Shown piece by piece: positions 27,190 through 35,480 of a stretch of DNA of 64,000 nt (the first letter of the stretch is position 1; each line of letters begins with the position of its first letter). The stretch is from an uncultured bacterium (GTDB lineage: Bacteria; Planctomycetota; UBA1135; GCA-002686595). The stretch lies in NCBI GenBank assembly GCA_938075305.1, contig CALJGV010000010.1, positions 124,001 to 188,000 of the forward strand. Direction: 5' to 3'. Below the pieces are notes generated by a model that was not told where the DNA came from, searched no databases, and worked only from the letters and a program-made list of their open reading frames with translations. The translations under genes were made by a program, and so were the position numbers.

Positions 27190-27411
27190 ATGGACCTGAC
27201 TCTTCCGCAGCGCCTCCAGCAGTCCGTTCAGGGCTCGTTCCACAAGACCGCTCTCCTCCAGAAGCGAGTCCGTGAGTTGATCCGTGGCGCCTCGCCGCTG
27301 ATCGAGACGCGCGAGACCAACCCGATCAAGATCGCCTTCCTCGAGATGGAGCGTGGTCTCATCGAGCTGATCCCCGACGAGGAGAGTCAGGCGCCGCCGA
27401 CCTCGCTCTGA
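27190..27411 (+). CDS. rpoZ: RNA polymerase omega subunit
   Basis: A 73-residue protein from the ATG at 27190. The helix KTALLQKRVRELIRGASPLI followed by NPIKIAFLEMERGLIEL matches the conserved MarR-like core of omega, which wraps the beta-prime C-terminus and helps polymerase assembly. The first 18 residues are divergent. The spoT and gmk genes that often neighbour rpoZ are absent; lpxK follows after 11 bp. Confidence 0.8.
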   Translation: MDLTLPQRLQQSVQGSFHKTALLQKRVRELIRGASPLIETRETNPIKIAFLEMERGLIELIPDEESQAPPTSL

Positions 27412-27422
27412 GGTCAACTTCA

Positions 27423-28562
27423 GTGTCGGCCGAGAAGGTGACCTCCGCGTCCCACCCTCGTCGTCATGATGGCCTCCTCGCCGCGCGCGGGGGGTGGCCG
27501 GAGGTGCTCTGGGTGCCGGCGCTGCTCTTCTCCGCCGTCGCGCGCGCCAGGTCATTCCTCTACGGACGGCGGCTCCTGAGCTCGTACGAGGTCGGCGCCC
27601 CCGTCGTCAGCGTGGGGAACCTCGTTGCGGGAGGGACGGGCAAGACGCCCATGATCGCGTGGTTGGCGGCTCGCATCGCCGAGCGCGGTCTGCGGGCGGG
27701 GATCGTCTCCAGGGGCTACGGCGCGGAGGACGGGGCAAGCGGTCCGGCGCCCAACGACGAGGCAAGGATGCTCGCTGACCTGCTCCCGGATGTGCCGCAC
27801 CTGCAGGACCGCGACCGCGTGCGTGCGGCGTCGCAGCTGGTGGACCTCGGCCTCGACGTGATCCTCGTGGATGACGGCTTTCAGCACCGTCGGCTCGCCA
27901 GGGACGTGGACCTCGTCCTCCTCGATGCCCTGAGGCCCTTCGGTCTGCCTGCACCCACCGGCGGTGGTCGGCCCGTGGAGGCGCCGCTCCCGCGCGGACT
28001 GATGCGGGAGCCGATGGGGGCCCTGGGCCGTGCCTCGGCGGTGGTGTTGACCCGCGCGGACGCCGTGGACGAGGCGACGCTGGTGGAGTTGGAGGGACGG
28101 GTCGAGCAGGCCGCCCCGGGGGTGCCCGTGCTCCGCGCGCAGCACGCCCCCGTCGCCTATCGCGACGCGCACGACCAGGCCCGGGGGAGGCGTCCGCTCA
28201 AGGATCTGGAGGGGGTCGAGCTGGACCTGTTCAGCGGGATCGGAAACCCCGGCGCCTTCGAGGTCACCGTCCGCGAGCTCGGCGCAGTGGTCCACTCGCA
28301 CCGCCGCTTCCCCGATCACCACGCCTTTGCTCCGGGGGACCTCCACGGGCTCGGACAGGAGCGGCCCGCGCTGACCACCGCCAAGGACGCGGCCCGGCTC
28401 GAGGGCCTGCCAGAGGTGGAGGCGCCCGGGTCCATGCTGGTCCTTGATGTCGAGATGGAGCTCATCCGCGGGGCGCCGATCCTCGACGCCCTGCTGGACG
28501 CCCTCCCGCCCACGCAGAGGTCCCGCGAGCGAGCCTCGATCCATGAGGGCCTCCATGGCTGA
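27423..28562 (+). CDS. lpxK: Tetraacyldisaccharide 4'-kinase
   Basis: A 379-residue protein from a GTG 11 bp after rpoZ. It phosphorylates the 4' position of the lipid A disaccharide at the inner-membrane face. The P-loop VGNLVAGGTGKTPM is in the N-terminal third, preceded by a hydrophobic segment (WPEVLWVPALLFSAVARARSF), then SRGYGAED and the second-domain motif ILVDDGFQHRRLARDVDLVL. The C-terminal part carries FPDHHAFAPGDL and TTAKDAARL. It overlaps the following acyltransferase start by 8 bp. Confidence 0.93.
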   Translation: MSAEKVTSASHPRRHDGLLAARGGWPEVLWVPALLFSAVARARSFLYGRRLLSSYEVGAPVVSVGNLVAGGTGKTPMIAWLAARIAERGLRAGIVSRGYGAEDGASGPAPNDEARMLADLLPDVPHLQDRDRVRAASQLVDLGLDVILVDDGFQHRRLARDVDLVLLDALRPFGLPAPTGGGRPVEAPLPRGLMREPMGALGRASAVVLTRADAVDEATLVELEGRVEQAAPGVPVLRAQHAPVAYRDAHDQARGRRPLKDLEGVELDLFSGIGNPGAFEVTVRELGAVVHSHRRFPDHHAFAPGDLHGLGQERPALTTAKDAARLEGLPEVEAPGSMLVLDVEMELIRGAPILDALLDALPPTQRSRERASIHEGLHG

Positions 28563-29628
28563 GGGACCGAACCGCGCCTCCGAGGCTGCGCCCCTGGAGC
28601 GGATCCGCCGCTTCGATGACGTGCAGCTGGTGACGCCCACGATCGATTGGCCGGTGGAGGTTCCGCCCTTCGAGGAGGGCCGCTTCCACAGCGCCAAGCA
28701 CAGGGCGCTCCAGGTGCTCATGAAGGCGGCCCAGGAGAGCGCGCTCCGGCTCCCTGGGCCTCTCCAGCGCGGGCTGGTGGCGGCCCTCGCTGGCGCGGGT
28801 CGAGCGCTGGACAAGCGCCATACCCGGGCGGCGGAGGACTACATCCGGTCGGCTCTCCCGCTCGCCACCGACCCCGAGGTCGACCGGCTCGTCGCGCAGG
28901 CCTGGAAGCACCTGCTGAGGATCGCCCTGGTGGCGGTGGGGGTGGAGCGTCATGTGATGGGAGGCCGCCTGGGCGACCACTACGAGATCGAGGCGTGCCC
29001 CGAGGCCATGGACGTGCTGGACAGCCCTGGAGGGTGCATCCTGCTGTCCGCCCACGTGGGCTTCTGGGAGGCGTGCTGTCCGCCCATCGTGGGTATGGGG
29101 TGGGGCCCCAGCTACGGGGTAGGTAAGGCGCCGCGCAATGACTTCGTGGCCCGGGATCTGCGGCTCGCCCGGGAGAGTCAGGGGATGCGAGTCATCCCGC
29201 GCCGGGGGGCGATGGCCGCCGTCCCGGCGGCGGTGCGGGCGGGGGCTTCCGTGGGGATGCTGCTCGACCACCGACCGCGCCAGAAGCCGGTCTATGCGCC
29301 CTTCTTCGGGAGGGTCGCCGCCTGCGACCGGAGCGCGGGGGTCTTGATGCGTCGGGTGAAGGCGCCGCTGGTCTTCTACGCCTGCTACTCCCAGGAGGGG
29401 GCCGACGTGCTGGACTCCTGGCGCTTCAAACTCCGATTCCCCGCGGTCATCGGGCCCGAGGAGCTCGCCGGGCTCGGTCCCGAATCGATCGCGGCGCGGA
29501 TCAATTCGGAGCTCGAGCGGCTCATCCTCCACCGGCCGACGGAGGCCTTCTGGCTCCACGACCGCTTCCGGGGCGCCCCGGAAGCGGCTCCGGGTGAATC
29601 CCCGGCCGAATCCAGCCGCGCCCGATGA
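28555..29628 (+). CDS. LpxL/HtrB-like lipid A acyltransferase
   Basis: A protein of about 357 residues. The ATG at 28555 overlaps the lpxK stop; ATG 28543 would add 4 residues. The catalytic motif HX4E is HVGFWE within ILLSAHVGFWEACC, and LLDHRPRQK and FWLHDRFRG fit the family. Such enzymes add secondary acyl chains to Kdo2-lipid A; the family also includes other lysophospholipid acyltransferases. The position directly behind lpxK supports a lipid A role. The N-terminal ~70 residues do not match the usual short TM start of LpxL, and no clear transmembrane helix is seen there. Confidence 0.82.
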   Translation: MAEGPNRASEAAPLERIRRFDDVQLVTPTIDWPVEVPPFEEGRFHSAKHRALQVLMKAAQESALRLPGPLQRGLVAALAGAGRALDKRHTRAAEDYIRSALPLATDPEVDRLVAQAWKHLLRIALVAVGVERHVMGGRLGDHYEIEACPEAMDVLDSPGGCILLSAHVGFWEACCPPIVGMGWGPSYGVGKAPRNDFVARDLRLARESQGMRVIPRRGAMAAVPAAVRAGASVGMLLDHRPRQKPVYAPFFGRVAACDRSAGVLMRRVKAPLVFYACYSQEGADVLDSWRFKLRFPAVIGPEELAGLGPESIAARINSELERLILHRPTEAFWLHDRFRGAPEAAPGESPAESSRAR

Positions 29629-29677
29629 CCTCGGCCCCTCCAGCCGGGCAAACTGTATCGAGCCAGGACCCGGAAGC

Positions 29678-30676
29678 ATGAGCGAGAGCAAGCACCCCTT
29701 CCCGCAGATGCGGGACCTCGAGCTGTACCCGCTCGAGGACCGAGAGAGCCTCGTGGAGGTCAGCGACTTCTGTCAGGTCCCGGAGCCGGTCTCCGGCTTC
29801 GAGGGGTTCGTGGACTCCCTGCCGGACATCTACGCAGGTTCCGACTTCAAGGCCCTGGTGGAGCGGATTATCCGGGCGCGTCAGGCGGGGAAGCCCGTGG
29901 TCATGGCCATGGGGGCCCACGTCCTCAAGGTTGGCCTCGCGCCGCTGATCATCGACCTCATGGAGCGCGGCGTGGTCACCCACGTCGCCCTCAACTCCGC
30001 CGGCGCGATCCACGACTTCGAGATCGCGACCGCGGGCAAGACCTCCGAACGCGTGGACACCCAGCTGCCCGCCGGGCAGTTCGGCTTCGCAGAGGAGACC
30101 GGCCTCGGCCTGGCCGAGGCCGCCCGACGGGGCGCCGCGCCCGGTGACGGAGAGGCACCGGGCCTGGGCTGTGGCCTCGGCCGGATGCTGATCGAGCGGG
30201 CGCCAGAGCACCTCGCGCTGAGCGTTCCTGCCACCGCCGTACGCCTCGGGCTCGGGGTCACGTGCCACCCCTCCATCGGGGCGGATATCGTCCACATGCA
30301 CCCCGCCTGCGATGGCGCCGAGCTCGGCGCCGCGGCGCTCGCGGACTTCCACCACGTGTGCCGGACGGTCTCGGAGCTCGCGGCGGACCCGGGGTCCGAC
30401 GCCGGCGGGGTCTGGCTCAACGTCGGCTGCGCGGTGATCCTCCCGGAGGTCTTCCTGAAGGCGGTCAGCGTTGCCATCAACCTTGGCGTGGACCTAAAGG
30501 GCATGACCACCGGCAACCTGGACATGATCCGCCAGTACCGCGCGGAGACCAACGTCGTGCGGAGGCCGCCGGGCGACGGCTTCACGCTGGTCGGGCAGCA
30601 CGAGCTTCTGTTGCCGCTGCTCCGCATGGCCATCATCAGCAAGCTGGAGGGCGGCCGGCTCCGCCAGGGATCATGA
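29678..30676 (+). CDS. Deoxyhypusine synthase-like protein of unknown function
   Basis: A 332-residue protein from the ATG at 29678. The fold is suggested by VVMAMGAHVLKVGLAPLIID, VTHVALNSAGAIHDFE and, near the C-terminus, VWLNVGCAVILPEVFLKAVS, which resemble the NAD-binding deoxyhypusine synthase superfamily. In eukaryotes and archaea that enzyme modifies eIF5A/aIF5A; bacteria lack eIF5A, and I do not see the catalytic-lysine motif of the true enzyme. It sits between lpxL-like and hldE, and its TGA overlaps the hldE ATG (ATGA), so translational coupling to heptose synthesis is likely. A TATCGA hexamer lies 16 nt before the ATG. Its biochemical role is unknown. Confidence 0.55.
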   Translation: MSESKHPFPQMRDLELYPLEDRESLVEVSDFCQVPEPVSGFEGFVDSLPDIYAGSDFKALVERIIRARQAGKPVVMAMGAHVLKVGLAPLIIDLMERGVVTHVALNSAGAIHDFEIATAGKTSERVDTQLPAGQFGFAEETGLGLAEAARRGAAPGDGEAPGLGCGLGRMLIERAPEHLALSVPATAVRLGLGVTCHPSIGADIVHMHPACDGAELGAAALADFHHVCRTVSELAADPGSDAGGVWLNVGCAVILPEVFLKAVSVAINLGVDLKGMTTGNLDMIRQYRAETNVVRRPPGDGFTLVGQHELLLPLLRMAIISKLEGGRLRQGS

Positions 30677-32160
30677 TCGAGGCCAACCGACTCAGGGAGC
30701 TGCTCGCAGCCGAGAAGGCGCCGAGGGTCGTGATCATCGGTGACCTGATCGTCGACCGGTACATCTCCGGCGAGGTGAGCCGGATCTCCCCGGAGGCGCC
30801 GATCCCGGTGCTCGCGGCGAGCTCCTCAGAGCTACGGCTCGGGGGCGCGGGTAACGTCGCGGCGAACCTCCGTGCGATGGAAGCGGACGTGGCGATGGTT
30901 GGCGTCGTCGGGGATGACAGCCACGGCGTGCTCCTGCGGGAGCTCTTCGAGGCCGACGGGATCGGGACCGGCGGGGTGATCCTCGACAGCTCGCGACCGA
31001 CGATCGAGAAGACCCGCATGATGAGCGGCGTCCAGCAGATGCTCCGGGTGGACTGGGAGGACACGCGCCCCATCGACTCGGAGGTCCTCTCTCGAATGCT
31101 GGCGGCCATCCCCAGGGAGCTGGAGGGAGCGGACGCGGTCGTGCTCTCGGACTACGGAAAGGGCACGCTCGCCCGCGAGGTCATCGAGCTGGCGATCTCC
31201 GAGGCCAGGCAGCGGTCGATCCCGGTCCTCGTGGACCCCAAGGGCGCGGACTTCTCGTGCTACGCGGGGGCCACCCTGGTGACGCCAAACCGCAAGGAGG
31301 CCGAGCTCGCCCTCGGCCGTGACCTGGTGGGCCTCGGCGACCTGCCTGGGGCTGCGGATGAGCTCATCGCCTGTGCCTCCCTCGCGCAGGTCGTGATCAC
31401 GCTCGGGGGCGACGGCATCTATTTCCGCGCCCGCGATGGCGCGCTCGAGGGGAGGATCCCGACCCAGGCGCGGGCGGTCTTCGACGTGACCGGGGCCGGG
31501 GACACCGTCGTCGCGCACCTCGCGTTCCACCTGGGAGCCGGGCTGGAACTGGAGGCGGCGGTCACCCTCGCGAATCACGCGGCGGGCATCGTCGTGGCGA
31601 AGCTGGGGACGCACTCGGTCACCCGGGAGGAGCTGCTCGAGCGCCTGCTGGAGGGCCAGCCCCTCGACAGCAAGGTGGCGAACGCGGGCTCCCTCAGCGC
31701 GCGACTGGACGCCTGGCGCCGGGAGGGGAAGCGAATCGTCTTCACCAACGGCTGCTTCGACGTGCTCCACGCGGGGCACGTGAGCTACCTGCGCTTCGCC
31801 CGGGCCCGGGGGGACGTCCTCGTGGTCGGCGTGAACGACGACGCCAGCGTCGGGAGGCTCAAGGGGCCAGCGCGGCCCGTGAACCCTTTGGAGGATCGCC
31901 TCGCGGTGCTGGGCGCCCTCGAGGTCGTGGACGCCGTGATCTCCTTCGCGGACGACACGCCAAAGGCGCTCGTCGAGATGGTCTCCCCCGACGTTCTGGT
32001 CAAGGGGGATGACTACGCCGACAAGCCCGTGGTGGGTCGTGAGTGGGTGGAGTCCCACGGCGGCCAGGTGGTGCTCGCGCCCCTCCTCCCCGGACGCTCG
32101 ACCACGGGCATCCTGGAGCAAGCGGGCGGCGACCCGGGCGCGACGGGTCAGGGCGCGTGA
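30673..32160 (+). CDS. hldE: Bifunctional heptose-7-phosphate kinase/heptose-1-phosphate adenylyltransferase
   Basis: A 495-residue two-domain protein. Residues ~1-330 are a PfkB/ribokinase-type kinase (IGDLIVDRYISGEVSRISPE, LGGAGNVAANLRAM, FDVTGAGDTVVAHLA with the catalytic Asp). Residues ~350-495 are a nucleotidyltransferase with FTNGCFDVLHAGHVSYL (HxGH from residue 366) and VKGDDYADKPVVGREWV. It makes ADP-D-glycero-beta-D-manno-heptose for the LPS inner core. Fusion of both domains is the E. coli arrangement. The start overlaps the preceding stop (ATGA) and the end overlaps the TauE-like start (GTGA). The hldD epimerase and gmhA/gmhB are not in the window. Confidence 0.95.
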   Translation: MIEANRLRELLAAEKAPRVVIIGDLIVDRYISGEVSRISPEAPIPVLAASSSELRLGGAGNVAANLRAMEADVAMVGVVGDDSHGVLLRELFEADGIGTGGVILDSSRPTIEKTRMMSGVQQMLRVDWEDTRPIDSEVLSRMLAAIPRELEGADAVVLSDYGKGTLAREVIELAISEARQRSIPVLVDPKGADFSCYAGATLVTPNRKEAELALGRDLVGLGDLPGAADELIACASLAQVVITLGGDGIYFRARDGALEGRIPTQARAVFDVTGAGDTVVAHLAFHLGAGLELEAAVTLANHAAGIVVAKLGTHSVTREELLERLLEGQPLDSKVANAGSLSARLDAWRREGKRIVFTNGCFDVLHAGHVSYLRFARARGDVLVVGVNDDASVGRLKGPARPVNPLEDRLAVLGALEVVDAVISFADDTPKALVEMVSPDVLVKGDDYADKPVVGREWVESHGGQVVLAPLLPGRSTTGILEQAGGDPGATGQGA

Positions 32161-32954
32161 CCCTCCGCGGGCTCCTCCTGCTCCTCGCCGGCGCGGCGAT
32201 CGCCTTCATCGGAGCCCTCTGCGGGATCGGCGGCGGGCTGTTCGCGGTGCCGATGCTGCACTACCTGTTCAAGCTCGACCTGCGGGCGTCGGTGGCGACG
32301 GCCCTTTGCCTGGTCGCGGCCACCGCCTACTCCTCGACGCTGACCGAGGTCCTCCGGGAGGACAGCGCCCTCGAGCTCATGGTGGTGGGCCCCCTCGCGG
32401 TGGGGGCGCTCCTCGGGGCGCAGCTCGGGTTCCAGCTCTCCAAGCGCCTGGATGAGCGTCGCCTCAAGTCTGTCTTCGCCGTGGTCCTGGTCCTCGCAGG
32501 CGCTCGGATGGTGCTGTCGGAGGGCATCCCTTCCCTGGCCGACGGGGCTGCGGGTGGGCCTGGCCCAGCGGACATGGTGATCGCCGCCCTCATCGGAACC
32601 GGTGCCGGCGCCGTCGCGCCGCTCCTGGGGATCGGGGGCGGGCTCGTGGTCGTGCCGGCGCTCATGTTCGTCATGCCGGGCCTCGGCGGGCTCGCGGTCC
32701 GCGCCGCCTCGCTCGCGGTCGCCTGCGTGACCTCGGCCCGCTCCCTCCAGCTCTATCGCCAGGAGGGGATCATCCGCCTCTCACTCGGGCTCCCCATCGC
32801 GCTGGGCGCCCTCGCGGGCGCCTTCGCGGGCGTCCACACGGTGCACCAGCCCGGGATGTCGCAGGTGGGGCAGCGGGTGATGGGGGGGATCCTGCTGGTC
32901 ACCGCCGTGCGCTTCGCCCGGGACGTTGCGCGGCTGCGTCGCGGCTTGGGGTAG
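32157..32954 (+). CDS. TauE/SafE-family membrane permease
   Basis: A 265-residue polytopic protein from a GTG that overlaps the hldE stop by 4 bp. It has about eight transmembrane segments in two inverted halves. Each half begins with the family loop: LCGIGGGLFAVPML near residue 22 and LLGIGGGLVVVPALMFV near residue 160. The family exports sulfite, sulfoacetate or related organic anions; substrate unknown here. Linkage to hldE is probably only transcriptional. Confidence 0.88.
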   Translation: MTLRGLLLLLAGAAIAFIGALCGIGGGLFAVPMLHYLFKLDLRASVATALCLVAATAYSSTLTEVLREDSALELMVVGPLAVGALLGAQLGFQLSKRLDERRLKSVFAVVLVLAGARMVLSEGIPSLADGAAGGPGPADMVIAALIGTGAGAVAPLLGIGGGLVVVPALMFVMPGLGGLAVRAASLAVACVTSARSLQLYRQEGIIRLSLGLPIALGALAGAFAGVHTVHQPGMSQVGQRVMGGILLVTAVRFARDVARLRRGLG

Positions 32955-32957
32955 GCT
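32952..32957 (+). promoter_or_regulatory. -10-like hexamer of slyX, leaderless spacing
   Basis: TAGGCT on the plus strand, overlapping the stop codon of the TauE-like gene and ending 8 nt before the slyX GTG. No convincing -35 box. Confidence 0.35.
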
Positions 32958-32965
32958 CTCCAGCC

Positions 32966-33178
32966 GTGTTTGAACGCAGGATCATCGCCCTGGAAGAGCG
33001 CCTCGCCTTCCAGGAGAACGAGCTGGAGAAGCTCAACCGGGTCGTGGCCGACCAGCAGCTCGAGCTGGACGCTGCCGGGAAGGAGCTCCGGGAGCTGCGG
33101 TCACGCGTTCGCGCTGCCGGCGGGACCGAGGAATCGGAGCGCCGCACCCTCGAGGACGACCGTCCTCCGCACTACTGA
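32966..33178 (+). CDS. slyX: SlyX-family coiled-coil protein
   Basis: A 70-residue protein from a GTG 11 bp after the permease gene. The sequence is a single heptad-patterned helix (IIALEERLAFQENELEKLNR and VVADQQLELDAAGKELREL) ending in the short tail RPPHY, matching SlyX in length and C-terminal PPHY motif. The function of SlyX is not established in any organism. Confidence 0.8.
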   Translation: MFERRIIALEERLAFQENELEKLNRVVADQQLELDAAGKELRELRSRVRAAGGTEESERRTLEDDRPPHY

Positions 33179-33245
33179 CCCGAAGCCCGGAGCGGCCCCC
33201 GCGGACGCCCCGGAGGATTGAACCGGCCCACGCCCCGGAACCCCC

Positions 33246-35453
33246 ATGGCAGCCAGTGACTCGCAAGGCGGCAAGACCACCATCCGGGGGCCCCGGGCCT
33301 CGCGCGCCACGCGCTGGCGCGCGGGCGTGCTCGTCCTCGTGCACCTGCTCGCGGCGATCCACATCGCTCACTGGATGTCCACGGGGCGCTCGGTCTCCCC
33401 GCTGGAGCCCTCCGAGGCCATGGAGTTCGCCAAGTACTCGGTCGTGAACGCCGGGCTGATCTTCTTCGCGATCACGATCCTCTCGACCCTCATCCTGGGC
33501 CGCTGGTTCTGCGGCTGGGCCTGTCACCTCGTCGCTCTCCAGGACCTCTCCCGGGCGCTCCTCATCCGGGTGGGCCTGCGGCCGCGACCGCTTCGCTCAC
33601 GGTGGATGGCCCTCATGCCCATCGTGGCAGCGGGCTACATGTTCCTCTGGCCGGTGATCTACCGCCTGTGGATCGGTGACCCCTTCGAGGTCACGGGGGT
33701 GGAGCTGACCCGCGAGGGCTTCTGGGACACCTTCCCGGCGTGGTGGCCCGCCCTCTTCACCTTCGTGCTGTGCGGATTCGTGGCCGTCTACTTCCTCGGC
33801 GCCAAGGGCTTCTGCACCTACGCGTGCCCCTACGGGGCGGTCTTCGGGCTCGCCGACCGGCTGAGCCCCGGGCGGATCCGCGTCACGGAGGACTGCGTGC
33901 AATGCGGCCACTGCACGGCGACCTGCACCTCCAACGTGGACATCTCCCGCGAGGTCCATGACTACGGGATGGTCGTGGACCCGGGCTGCATGAAGTGCAT
34001 GGACTGCGTGTCGGTCTGCCCGGAGAACGCCCTGCACTTCGGCCTCGGCAAGCCCGCGATCCTTGCGCGCAAGCGAGAGGACGCGCGCCCGTCGAAGCCA
34101 CGCCTCCCGCTGGCGGAGGAGGCCACGGCGGCCCTGGCCTTCACCTTCGGCTACTTCGCCATCCGCGGCTTCTATCAGGAGCGCGGCTTCCTGCTCTCGG
34201 TGGGGATCGCCGCCGTCTTCGCCTTCCTGGTGGTCACCGCGGTGCGACTGGTCCGCCGCCGCGACGTTCGCTTCCCGGGCATCGTCCTCAAGGAGGGGGG
34301 CAAGCTCCGACCGATCGCCCTGGCCCTGGGCGGGGGCACCCTCGCGCTCTCGGCCTCGGCGGTCCCCTTCGGCCTCGTTCCCGAGGTGAACACCTGGAAG
34401 GCCAACCGTGCCTGGGTCGAGCTCGAGGACGCGCGAGCGCGCTGGTTCGAGCCTGGCCGGGCCGGGCTCGACGAGGCGGAGCTCGCCTCGGCGGGGCGGC
34501 TCCTCGAGAGCTCCCAGGTGATTCGGGCTCGGTCGGGCGTGCGGTCCCTGCAGAACACCATGCGGCTGGCCTGGGGCAGCCTCTTCGTGGGCGACATCCA
34601 GGGCTTCGAGGAGCGCCTCTCCGAGGCCCTGCTCTTCGGCCGCGCCGGCGTCGGCCTCAGAACGCTGGCCGCGGATCAGATGCGGGCGAGGGGGGACCTC
34701 GCTCGTGCCGAGGCCGCCTATCGTGCGGTGCTCGCTGAGGTCCCCGAGCACGTCCCCGCGGTGGTCCGCCTCGCGGAGCTGCTCGGCCAATCGAACCGCC
34801 TCGAGGAGGCCCGCGGCGTGGTCGACGCCGGCCTCCTCCTGTCGCCGGACTCGCCGCCCCTGCTCTCACAGCGAGGGACCTTCCGGCTCATCGCCGGCGA
34901 CCCCGAGGGGGCGGTCGAAGACCTGCGGGCGGCGCTGGCCCTCAACCCCGAGTTCATCGAGGCCCGCGTGCGCCTCGCGGAGCTCCTGGCCCAGTCCAAG
35001 GGCGCCGACGAGGGGCGCGCCGTGATCGAGGAAGGGCTCGCCCTGATGCCGGACGCGCCGCCCCTCATCGCCCAGCGCGGGGTCCTCTCCCTCGTGGCGG
35101 GGGACCCGAACGGGGCGATCGAGGACCTGCAGCGCGCGCTGACCCTGGACCCGAGCCTCGCAGCCGCCCGGGATCAGCTCTGGCGGCTTCTGATGGAGCT
35201 CAACCGCGGCGCCGAGAGCGCCCGGGTGATCCGCGAGGGCCTCCTGCTCGACGGGGCCCCGGTGGTCCTGCGCGCCCACCTGGCCCAGGTCCTGTTCATG
35301 ACCGGGGACCGGGACGGCGCCGCGGCCGAGGCGAGGCGCCTCGCGGCGGAGGCCGGCGGCGACGCGGCCCTGTTGCAGGTCGCGCGCGAGGTGCTGCGCG
35401 CCGCAGGTTTCGCCGCCGAGGCGGACCGCATGCCTGTCCCGGCGATGCGCTGA
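33246..35453 (+). CDS. Membrane polyferredoxin (NapH/CcoG-like) fused to a TPR domain
   Basis: A 735-residue protein. Residues ~1-360 hold five to six transmembrane helices and four cysteine clusters. Two membrane-proximal motifs are GRWFCGWACHLVALQD and KGFCTYACPYGAVFG, and two classical 4Fe-4S motifs are CVQCGHCTATCTSN and CMKCMDCVSVCPENA. This is the NapH/NosR/CcoG type of membrane electron-transfer protein. From about residue 440 to the end there are tandem TPR-like repeats of ~34 residues (for example GDPEGAVEDLRAALALNPEF and GDPNGAIEDLQRALTLDPSL). The fusion of a quinol/ferredoxin-type iron-sulfur protein with TPRs is unusual, and the partner and electron donor are unknown. Confidence 0.85.
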   Translation: MAASDSQGGKTTIRGPRASRATRWRAGVLVLVHLLAAIHIAHWMSTGRSVSPLEPSEAMEFAKYSVVNAGLIFFAITILSTLILGRWFCGWACHLVALQDLSRALLIRVGLRPRPLRSRWMALMPIVAAGYMFLWPVIYRLWIGDPFEVTGVELTREGFWDTFPAWWPALFTFVLCGFVAVYFLGAKGFCTYACPYGAVFGLADRLSPGRIRVTEDCVQCGHCTATCTSNVDISREVHDYGMVVDPGCMKCMDCVSVCPENALHFGLGKPAILARKREDARPSKPRLPLAEEATAALAFTFGYFAIRGFYQERGFLLSVGIAAVFAFLVVTAVRLVRRRDVRFPGIVLKEGGKLRPIALALGGGTLALSASAVPFGLVPEVNTWKANRAWVELEDARARWFEPGRAGLDEAELASAGRLLESSQVIRARSGVRSLQNTMRLAWGSLFVGDIQGFEERLSEALLFGRAGVGLRTLAADQMRARGDLARAEAAYRAVLAEVPEHVPAVVRLAELLGQSNRLEEARGVVDAGLLLSPDSPPLLSQRGTFRLIAGDPEGAVEDLRAALALNPEFIEARVRLAELLAQSKGADEGRAVIEEGLALMPDAPPLIAQRGVLSLVAGDPNGAIEDLQRALTLDPSLAAARDQLWRLLMELNRGAESARVIREGLLLDGAPVVLRAHLAQVLFMTGDRDGAAAEARRLAAEAGGDAALLQVAREVLRAAGFAAEADRMPVPAMR

Positions 35454-35480
35454 GGCGCTGCCCCTGCGAGGGGGGCGGGG

